DNA of 64,000 nt from Rhizomucor pusillus (lineage: Eukaryota; Mucoromycota; Mucoromycetes; Mucorales; Lichtheimiaceae). Shown one piece after another: positions 55,979 through 64,000 of the stretch. The translations under genes were made by a program, and so were the position numbers. Every line of letters begins with the position of its first letter. Within the stretch, counting starts at the first letter, position 1. The notes beneath the pieces were generated by a model, which was not told the DNA's origin, made no database searches, and saw only the letters and a program-made list of their open reading frames with translations. The stretch spans positions 1 to 64,000 of the forward strand of contig FWWN02000175.1 of the NCBI GenBank assembly GCA_900175165.2, written 5' to 3'.

Positions 55979-56971
55979 TTACATCTCTTCGAGCTCGTCA
56001 TCTGTATCCATTAATTTCTCCTCTGGAAAATCGCCCACTGTCACCTTTGAAGGACGGACGAATGCGCCGTACTTCGGTGGACATGTAAAATATCTCTCTC
56101 CTTGCACACTGCCATCGTTCTTTCCTAAAGGTTCATCGTACTGCACACCGACCCAAATGCCGGGCTGGAACTGCGTAGTGCCTTGTACGAGATAGAAATA
56201 ATTTCTCAATATCTCATTGAAAAAGTTATTCACTGCGTGGAGCTCAACTTACCGATAAACCTTACGGTACCGCGACGTTTCATTTGGGCATCCTCGGTCA
56301 ATTGCACTTCGCAGCGATCGCCCACCTTTATGCTTTCCGCTGCTTCTTTATTCTTACGCTCGAGTTCTGCCATCTGCGCAATCGCCTCGTCCGAAAAACG
56401 TCCGAGCTTGTGTCGCTCCTTGTATGCACGTACAGTATCTGGACAGACACGAGTCAGATCTGGATATTTTGCTCGATCTACGCATAGGTTAAAAAATGTA
56501 CCTGACCGCTTGAGATATTCTTCCTCTGTCAGCTCGAACTTTTCAACGAGAGACACATCTGTGTACTGATTTTTGATTCTGTTTGGATTGGTATCAATGA
56601 CCTATAAAAAATTGGAAAGCAACTGCCTGTCAGTCAACATGCCATTTGGAAACTCCAAGTTCGAGGTTGGAGACTTGCGTGGAGACGCATGAAATTTTCC
56701 ACGGGGTATGAACCGAGCATACGAGACTCATCGTCGAGTGTACCAAGCAGATTCTCGCCTTGGTACAGATTGAGTTGTTGAGTGTCAGCCGGGATGCCCG
56801 TAATGGGCTCAAGTTTATACTATAGAGTGAATCTACAGTGAGCATAGGTAATCTCTGGTCGTATCCAAGTGATCCTTGCACCTTCAGCTGAGATATAGTC
56901 CAGCCCTTGTCAAGTCTTCGCTCAGCATTGATATTCTCAGGAGTCGTGACGATGACAGTAACAATTGACAT
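55979..56971 (-). CDS. ALF1: Tubulin-folding cofactor B (CAP-Gly protein)
   Basis: Chaperone that captures alpha-tubulin after CCT and passes it to cofactor E. Exons (minus) 56882-56971, 56679-56819, 56253-56601 and 55979-56181 give 260 residues. The N-terminal ubiquitin-like domain has [20 protein letters not shown] and [19 protein letters not shown], then [21 protein letters not shown] coiled linker includes [17 protein letters not shown]. The C-terminal CAP-Gly domain ([51 protein letters not shown]) binds the alpha-tubulin EEY tail. The protein itself ends DDELEEM. Intron 2 (56602-56678) has a GC donor. The ATG lies 52 bases downstream of the DPP III stop, same strand. Confidence 0.9.
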
Positions 56972-57023
56972 TAGGCAAGTATGTAAGAAACGTGGCAGAA
57001 GCAGCTGGTGTAACCACCTTGAT

Positions 57024-59334
57024 TTATTCGAGATTTTCGCGCTCCACAAAACTCTGAATCATTCCTTTGGCAGAAGGTTCGTACTCACGCAAGACAACTT
57101 TGCCGTCCTCAATGAGAGTATTACCCTGTACGAATTGTTTCCGTGGTTGTTTGTTCTTGATAACGATATCACGAATTTCATTCCATTCTTCAGGAACGCT
57201 TGTAGCTTCCAAGTAGAAACGAACGCCATTCTCCGCATCTGCGGTAGCCTTGTACACTTGCAGCTTGGAAAGTAGATCGGCTACTGCTGGTGCACCAACA
57301 GACCGTATTTTGGATCGATCCATACGAAGTTCTAGTCCTGCTTCACCAGTTCGCTCAAGGGTTAGGAAACCGTGGCCTGCATTTAGCATGGTTCTAAAGA
57401 TTGCGTATCGTGCTTGCACGTGAGCTTGTCCCCACTACGTTGCAAGTGTGTATGATTGAGTCTCTCAGCACAAAAAAATTCTATATCTCCTTACCTTCTT
57501 TGCAGACATATCGTAGAACTCAAGACCGACCAGGCCAGCTCTAGCCATATTCAAGTACATAACATATAGAACGTTTTCAGCTTCCTGATCGGTGTAACCA
57601 AAGGTTTCCAATATATCCGTGTGATGACCTAGGGTCAATGCTATGCACTCTGCACGGCATTCCTCGTAACTAGAAGAGACGGCTTCAAATAAAGAATTGA
57701 AAGTTTGCCCTGGTTTGTACCATGTCTGCACAGGAGTATTCGTCAACGGGTTGATGGTCTTCTCTTGATCAAAGTTGAGTCTGCCGTCGGCATCTTGCTC
57801 AAACAATTTTCCTGTGCCGTGGCCGAGCTCGTGGGTACCGACTTGTACTTCAAAGGAAGGGTTACGATATTTGCGATACAGTTCGAGATCCTCAGGTGCT
57901 ATGAATGGGAACTTTTCATTAGGTGCCTGGGCAGAGATCACGTTGCCTAGGGACACATTCTTGGACCCCAAGACTTGGGTAATGTTCTGATAATTAGGGA
58001 TATTGATTCCCGCAGGAACTCCAGAGGTAGCAAAGGCAAGCACCTCAAGAGACGTAAAATCCGGCTTATTAATAGTCTGTCGTTCAAACTCTTTCGACCA
58101 AGGCAACCGCGACACAAATTGAGGGGCGCGATCCACGAGGTTCGCAAACTTTCGTGTCTGTTCCTTGTTTACCATCGCGACGAACCCCTCCCACTCTGCA
58201 CGAACACCGTGGGGATCCCGGTAAGTTTCAATGAAGCCGAGGTTAGTTTCGACAGCCGGCCCGATGTCATGGAGCCAGTGGCGCTGCGAGTCCATATGTG
58301 CCTCAATGGATCCAGTAATGAAAGACTCGTGATATGCGTCTAACATCTTCTGTTGGTGTTCGTTGGCTGCATATCGTTTAGCTTTGGCGACATTTTCCGC
58401 TGCCTTGGCCATTTCCGCTTTGAAATCGCCGTATATAAGCTTTAAAGGTGTGCCATCCATATCCAAATCCTTTGAGTCTTCGACAGCTGAGGCAACTAGT
58501 AGACGGAAGGAACCACTGTCATCTTTGAACAATCTAAGTAGCAAATCATCCATCAGCGTATTTCATGAAAATGGTACTTTTTGACAATCTTCGGCATACC
58601 TCGTGTTGAGTGCATTGATACTGTTCTTATCCAGGAAGGCCTGCACGTTAGCGATGTCAGCTTTTGTAACGTTGGAGGAATAATAGCCAGACAAATGGCC
58701 ATCTTCAGGATATCCGATCAAGTTTCGCGCAGCAGGTTCAATGCCGTAAATCTCATCCTGGACTTTTGTAAATGCATCGGCGCACCCACGAGCGGCGGCA
58801 ATCTTTTGGAACTCGGCAGCTGCTAATCTTGGCACGAACTTTTCATCGCCAAACGACTTGTAGTTGCTCAGGTTACCGAGGAACTGACCGCAATATTGCA
58901 TAAATTGCTCAAAAGATTCCTGGGACACGCCGCTACCAGTATTAGATTATCAGTAAATTGGGTTTGGATACGGCAGCCAACCAAAAAAGAACCGCATTCA
59001 TGTACCTGTCCTTTTCAAGACATGCAACGTCCACCATAGCACCATCGTCGCCTGTAAAGATCTTTAGAATCAGGTCATAAATCTTTACAGCAGCAGGATT
59101 AGTAGTTTCAAGTATAACTCGTGTTCCTGCAAAGGATGCGCGGGCCATGTAATGAGCATAGTGTTTCTCCTTGTCCGAAAGAGTGTCGAAGAAAGGTTTT
59201 GCCTCCAGGCGGGAGTAAGGCGTCTGTTCCTCAGCAAGGTAGCGAGTGTGCAGGGATTGCGACATTTTGAGCTTGGTACAAAATTGCGGCCGGGCTAACT
59301 GTAAGAGTACCCTCCCGGTCAAGCTGCGCAGCAT
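57024..59334 (-). CDS. Dipeptidyl peptidase III (M49) with shortened zinc motif
   Basis: Zinc exopeptidase releasing N-terminal dipeptides from short peptides. Exons (minus) 59006-59334, 58600-58932, 57495-58533 and 57024-57434 give 703 residues. Family blocks: YKSFGDEKFVPRL, FITGSIEAHMDSQRHWLHDI, GFIETYRDPHGVRAEWEGFV, GVPAGINIPNYQNI, KNVSLGNV, then the zinc motif at residues 455-459 and SSYEECRAEC, whose second Glu is the third ligand. The M49 motif is normally HELLGHG; here the codons at 57819-57833 read HELGH, one Leu shorter, with no intron nearby. An upstream region, MLRSLTGRVLLQLARPQ, looks like a mitochondrial presequence; a second ATG at 59265 (MSQSLHTRYL) would give a 680-residue cytosolic form. 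Both are in exon 1. Confidence 0.93.
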
Positions 59335-60650
59335 GTCCTTTCAGTAACACTTGGTCCCGGCGCGAGACAGAAAAGGAAATTTTTACATTTTTCGCTGTCT
59401 GCGGTCAAGTATCGGAGAATACGGGAAACATTTTTGCCTGCCAATCGCTGGGGAGAAAAGGAGTCTGAGCGATAATTTTACCCATCAAAACATTTGAGCG
59501 TCTATTTACGATCTCCCTCAAGTAGTCTCATAAGGGACACTGAGAACACTTTTAGGATCTGTAACGATACACGGTGCATTTTGGGGGATTAGTAAAAGAT
59601 AGTAACATAAACGTGTAAGAAGGAAACAAGATTAACTTTATGTCCCGGGCTAATCGGATAAAACGTGTTGTGCATCAGTTTGATGAAAAATCTGTCTTGT
59701 CAAGCTCAAACAAGGTGGTCTGATGTTCGGCATCCACTCATGAACCTTCGGAAAATGTGCCGCACAGCCGTGGAGCTATTCTAAGTTGGGCTTAGATCGT
59801 GGTGATAAACATGCAGCCACCACCAATGCTGAAAGAAGGGTTCACTAATGCTCCTTGTGCACCCATTAATAAAGGGTTGATTTGCTAATCAACTCGAGGC
59901 TGTTAACAGATCGCCGTACAAGAGCATGAAATTGAGGCGCGTTGTCGTTCGATTCTCGCCCCCAAATATCCTGGTCTCCGCGACATTTGAATCGAGAATT
60001 CATCAAGCTGTCGTGACACCAATGGCGGTGTCACCGCTGGTGCTAGAAAATCCCGGCGGACAACGTGCTGACAAACCGCTTTGGCAATTGTAGCCAAATA
60101 TATGAATTGCAAAATTTTATTTCCATGCTTAATTGACATCTCCCATCAATAAATGGATCTGCGTCCTAGACTATTTGCAGCTAGAAAGCGGGGTGAAAAA
60201 GATGCAGAGATCTTTCTTTCTACGCGGAAAAAGAAAAGCTCTCTTGTCGCGCTGCTGTGCTGTGCACTGCACTTGGAATATCAGGTGTGTCAGCAGAGTA
60301 GCCTAAAAATAAAGATGACTTTGATGGCACCACTGCTGCTGCCCGAGATTCCGCTTACTGTAAAGGTGCGTTAATTAAATCCAGTCAGAGAAATCAAGAG
60401 AACCGAGAACAAATGAAAAGTGAACAATCAATAATAATAGTAGCCAGTTCCCCGGGCCCCAATCGCAGCTTGGTTCAAATGGATTATTGCCTTTACTATT
60501 ATCATCCATTTTTTTGCCCGCTGATCTTTCCCTCCCCCCATTGCTAAGAAAAAGACGTGTAACTATTGAGATAAATAGAAGCGCACGTTACAATTGTTTT
60601 CCTGTCTCTTTTTTTCCCCTTCGCTTCCCCTTCATTTTATTCTCTTTAAC
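59335..60650. other. Long divergent promoter region, DPP III / homeobox
   Basis: 1.3 kb without a supportable gene. It contains a perfect inverted repeat, TGACACC-N6-GGTGTCA, at 60014-60033. The last 60 bases before 60651 are C/T-rich, like a leader. Confidence 0.45.
60014..60033. promoter_or_regulatory. Perfect palindrome TGACACC-N6-GGTGTCA
   Basis: A 7-base inverted repeat with a 6-base spacer, about 620 bases upstream of the homeobox start and 680 upstream of the DPP III start. The symmetry suits a dimeric regulator; TGACA cores are bound by some homeodomains. Function is inferred. Confidence 0.3.
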
Positions 60651-61130
60651 ATGCTCTCTGTCGCCAATATGTTAAATCAAGACCAGCAGCCTGTGCTGCT
60701 GAGCAATCTCACAAACGATAAGCCTAAGGAAACGCCACGACGCCGACCGTCCATCCTGGATATCAATAATCTTTTATGCTCTGACGAAAGAGAAATAAGC
60801 CCACCTCCTATACTGTCGCCACCCTCGCCTTCATCAACTTCTTCGTCCTGCTCCGAATTGGATGCTTGGCACGCTGGTTCGTTCCAAGCTGAGGATAACT
60901 CCAAGAAACGCAAACGGACCGCAAATACAGACAAGAAAGTCAAGCGCAGGCGCGCTACACCTTATCAACTTCAAGTCCTGAACAAGGTCTTTGAGCAGAC
61001 CTTCTTTCCTTCGACCCAGCTGCGGGCAGACTTGGGTCAGCAGCTCGGTATGAGCCCGCGCACCGTCCAAATCTGGTTCCAGAATAGAAGGCAAGCCATG
61101 CGAATGCGTGAACGCCGCAAGAAGGATTAG
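60651..61130 (+). CDS. Homeodomain transcription factor
   Basis: Intronless, 159 residues from MLSVANMLNQDQQP. The N-terminal half has KETPRRRPSILDINNLL, a conserved-looking short motif, then Ser/Pro-rich sequence. The homeodomain occupies about residues 100-157. Helix 1 is PYQLQVLNKVFEQTFFPST, helix 2 RADLGQQLGM, and recognition helix 3 RTVQIWFQNRRQAMRMRERR, with the W-F-N-R core intact. Basic arms (KKRKRT, KKVKRRRA) flank it and can act as nuclear signals. There is no three-residue TALE insertion, so it is a typical homeodomain, related in style to fungal Yox1/Pho2-type factors. The protein ends right after the homeodomain. Targets are unknown. Confidence 0.9.
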   Translation: MLSVANMLNQDQQPVLLSNLTNDKPKETPRRRPSILDINNLLCSDEREISPPPILSPPSPSSTSSSCSELDAWHAGSFQAEDNSKKRKRTANTDKKVKRRRATPYQLQVLNKVFEQTFFPSTQLRADLGQQLGMSPRTVQIWFQNRRQAMRMRERRKKD

Positions 61131-61467
61131 CGCGGTATTACCGCTGGTTCCTATTAATCTGGATCTATTCCCCATTCATTGTAAAACCATTTGCATTACC
61201 ACACCCCACCCCCACTACAACTATTGGCATCTCTAGTTAGTCTTTTTAAACGTCGCAGAGCGCTGTTTGATGTACTTTAATTGCACCTTTTTAACCGAAA
61301 CAGAATACACCGCCACCTTTCCTTTTCACAAGTAAGAAGTTTAATGTGGTTACCATATATACAGTACGCAAAGGAGGAGTTTGCAAAGGGAAGGAAAGAA
61401 AATAAAAGGATAGACGCTCACACGAACAAAGCAAAGCAAATGCGATGTGCAAAGAATATATGCAAGA
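61131..61467. other. Convergent 3' flanks
   Basis: 337 bases between the convergent homeobox and Rua1-like genes; nothing beyond expected 3' UTR sequence. Confidence 0.5.
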
Positions 61468-63406
61468 TCATTCATCGTCTTTTGGAGGACGAGTCACCTT
61501 TGGGTTTGTGATATACGTGGCACTGTTTAAAGACGTATGGTTATTAAAATGATTAGCGGCGATTTTACTTCGGGAGAGAATTGTATTTAGTACCTTATGG
61601 GCATGGCGATACCACAATACGCTGTTTTTTCGCTTGTTGTTGGTGACAGGAACCCACTGTCCGCACTGGTGGCAAAGCCCCTCCATCACATCTTGATCGA
61701 TCCAGCGTTTCTCCAAAGGTTGAATGAATTCTTTACCTGACACTGACGAAATTCCATGAAAGAATTGCTTGTGATACCAGTAGGCGCTATTTTTCAGTTG
61801 CAACCATTTTCCAGGTTTGCAAGTATCACAAAGTCCTTCTTTGGCTTGTCCGTTGTACCGTACCCACCGCGGCGTGTATTGATCGTCAGGGAAACGAAGC
61901 TTTTGTTTCCGTGGCCGCGCTTCAGGATCTCGTCGTGCAGCCTCCACATCCGCAGCAGCCATGTCAGGGAAATCAGGGTCACCGGGATCAATGACATACT
62001 CGTCTTCATCGTCAGCTTTGTTTCGTCTGCGTTTTGTACCACGTGCAGCAGACTGTCGTACAGCTTGACTTTGCAGCGTTGTTCCAGCAGCGGACCCTGT
62101 CGCCGGCGTATGCACGTCACCGATCCGCGGCGAGTTGTAGAATGGATCAGGCTGCATTAGCATAGCAATCGGTTGCGGAGCTTGCTGACGAGGATGCGGT
62201 GAATATTGCGCCATGTAAGGGGTTTCCTGATCACTCTGATTCCTTTTCACTGCAGACTCCTGATGGTACGGATCGTAGAAAGGACCTTGATAGTGTTGCT
62301 GAGATGATCCATAGTAGGCCATGGAGGGAAAAGTCCCAGAAGTGTAAGGAGATTCCTGTACTGACGGTGCAGACATTGGATGTTGTGTATATTCATACAG
62401 TTGAGAATATCCTGATTGGTTATTTGAAGATCTGCTCGCCAAAAACGTTCCATCCTGTGTCCACGAGAGCTTCGACGCTTCGACAAATGGAGGTTGCTGT
62501 TGCTGTTGCTCTTCTCGTCGCTGCTGCTGAGGTGCGCCACTTACCAAATTTGGCAATAGATCGGACCTCGCGAGAAAAGATTGAGGCATGGTGTTCCAAT
62601 TCATGTTGACATCATACGAGTGTCTTCGCACGGTCTCGTTTTCGGCTGTTAGATTTCCATTATCGTCCGTCATCCAAGCACTCTTGTTCCTAGTTTGCGA
62701 TGTCACAGACATGTCGTCCTGCCAAGCTCGATTTCCTGAGCAAAAAAGTATGGGGTTACAATCATTATGCGCATAAATTTAAGCAATCCACTTGGCTCGA
62801 TATAAAGGAGAATATTCTCTACGCGATCACAACCCACACCACTGATTTCTCTCTGTCAAAACGATACTTACCTTTACTTTGATGACCATCCTTTTCAAGT
62901 CGATTAAAGTTCGCCAACAACATGGCAGCCTCTATCGAGTTGCGCGGCTCAGACAGGTGTAAACTCAACTGGTTGCTTTCGCTTTGTATCTCGAGAGGAA
63001 GACCTAAGACTGCTGGGCTGCTTTTCCGCTTATCATTTTTCGTAAGAAGCAGAGCTGGGTTGACTGACGCAGCGTTCTGGGTCATATTGCCGGTATGCTT
63101 AAGCGCGGGGGTCCCCGATGGCGCATAGCCTGATGAGGCTTCCAAAACTTGCTGCGTGGTGATGGGCGGAAGACCGTTCTGAATCAGTGGTTCTGTAGAA
63201 GTTGTAGATTCGTATTCGGGTATTGTTGGTAGCGCAGATGTAATGCTGGAAGGTGTCAACATTGCCGGGTGATCCCGCTCAGTGCTCTGCAAATCAGGCG
63301 AAGGCGACAGTTTGAACTGATCGTCGACGGATGCATAGTGAGAAACCCGCACCGCTTCAGACCGAGGTAAGTTTTCTGCTCGTGGTGAATAATCGTGAAT
63401 ATTCAT
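61468..63406 (-). CDS. Rua1-like C-terminal domain transcription regulator
   Basis: Two exons (minus 62872-63406 and 61468-62735; intron 136 bases) give 600 residues from MNIHDYSPRAEN. The first 400 residues are Ser/Pro/Gln-rich and disordered, with QQ runs and IEAAMLLANFNRLEKDG. A basic patch, RGTKRRRNKADDEDEY, precedes the conserved C-terminal domain. That domain has RFPDDQYTPRWVRYNGQAKE and GLCDTCKPGKWLQLKNSAYW, then YHKQFFHGIS, and a second zinc-like half EGLCHQCGQWVPV with SVLWYRHAHK. The paired CxxC...H pattern is the fungal Rua1_C module, named after the Ustilago regulator of ustilagic acid genes. DNA binding and target pathway here are inferred. Confidence 0.82.
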
Positions 63407-64000
63407 AAAGAGAGAAGAGAGAAAAGAGAGAATATGCTTAAAAATTAAAGACTGGGAAGGGTTGGAGCGATTGATTTGCAAAATTGGTCAAATCAGGTAA
63501 CACCGAAATCTACCTTGAGTGCATTACGGAAGAAGACTAACATCAACATTCTTTTTCAGTATATCGACTCTATGCTGCTATATGCGAATTTATCATATAT
63601 CGATAGAGGATTTCTAATCTCTGTAGCCATAGAATATACAAATAATGCTGTCCGAAACAGCAAGACGTGCACTCATCGACATCAATGTGGCTTCAAAGTA
63701 ATATATTACGAGCCATACTACTTTTGACCAACATCAAGCTCGGAAATTTCTACTATATCTGCTGCTTTGCATGTTGCAAGTTTGGAAACGATGCTTCATT
63801 ATTGATGGCAACCTCGCAGCAAGCAAATTTGCTATCAAACGATCGAATTATTTCAGGAAAAAACCTCATATGCATATGTACTTCATTGCCAGTATTTTGC
63901 CAGTATAAATCTTTGGACTGGATCAGCGATGCTTCCAAGTGAGGCTTCGAAGAAAAAGAACCAAAGGAACCAGGAAGAAGTTTCATGTTCGAGTTTTCGT
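63407..64000. other. Upstream region of the Rua1-like gene
   Basis: 594 bases to the window edge, AT-rich, with no supported gene. Short frames at 63667-63986 overlap on both strands. Confidence 0.4.

Noticed and set aside
58534..58553. Apparent start (MDDLLL) for a shorter DPP III
   Set aside because: This is intron sequence read through; splicing at 58534 joins NALNTR to LFKDDSG as in the family.
1..64000. CRISPR arrays, operons, prophage, tRNA or rRNA genes
   Set aside because: No regularly spaced repeats, no polycistronic spacing with ribosome sites, no B-box plus cloverleaf and no rRNA core sequence was seen; the genome is eukaryotic.

Overview
The window is nuclear DNA of a filamentous fungus, most likely an early-diverging one (Mucoromycota/Mucorales-like). 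Genes are packed on both strands and most are cut by several 50-80 nt introns with GTAAGT-type donors and CTAAC/TGAC-like branch sites. There are no operons, and the gene set is typically fungal: Fab1 with FYVE domain, Atg22, class II aldolase, Vrg4, Alf1 and a Rua1-type regulator. FTS/AKTIP and a chromo plus chromoshadow HP1 protein, both absent from S. cerevisiae, fit an early-diverging lineage. The placement is inference; the window contains no rRNA or marker sequence.

Layout. 1-58: 5' end of a U6 snRNA gene (minus) with its Pol III TATA box. 1233-2422: decayed SDR gene. 4172-6213: ATG22. 7280-8371: SWIRM protein. 8578-8866: a 0.29 kb inverted-repeat element. 9867-12170: POL12. 12171-15045: gene-poor stretch with a tandem duplication and one copy of a dispersed repeat whose second copy lies at 52690. 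15046-16041: HP1 protein. 16210-17331: SDR (minus). 17808-18158: stand-alone CPSF73 C-terminal domain. 18234-19541: FTS/AKTIP-like E2 variant. 19620-20519: membrane protein. 20798-24081: M3 oligopeptidase. 24225-25469: aldolase with an 11-N gap in a G-rich intron. 25586-26296: Med8. 26523-27224: Pdx2/Sno. 27296-28612: GDP-mannose transporter (minus). 30271-32240: peroxisomal 4CL-like ligase. 32768-36350: FUSC/ArAE-2 membrane protein. 36723-38064: mitochondrial cysteine synthase. 38203-38796: RNase P Rpr2. 38823-40775: SNX4. 41529-43038: CaMK. 43040-43992: COQ3 (minus). 44324-45001: thaumatin-like protein (minus). 45183-51956: FAB1/PIKfyve (minus). 52972-53649: unknown protein with two LIR-like motifs. 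54122-55430: RRM/RS protein (minus). 55979-56971: tubulin cofactor B (minus). 57024-59334: DPP III (minus). 60651-61130: homeobox. 61468-63406: Rua1-like regulator (minus).

How the genes relate. These are mostly independent housekeeping genes. A loose theme is the endolysosome/vacuole: FAB1 makes PI(3,5)P2, SNX4 sorts at PI3P endosomes, Atg22 exports vacuolar amino acids and FTS belongs to an endosomal dynein adaptor. This may be chance.

I see no phage-like, CRISPR or clearly new multi-gene system. The observations most worth a second look are: a DPP III whose zinc motif is HELGH instead of the M49 HExxGH; six GC-AG introns in five genes, each required by reading frame; a Syc1-like protein consisting only of the CPSF73 C-terminal domain; MCB-type ACGCGT sites just upstream of POL12 and the HP1 gene; a potential G-quadruplex intron at the assembly gap; and two kinds of non-coding repeats.
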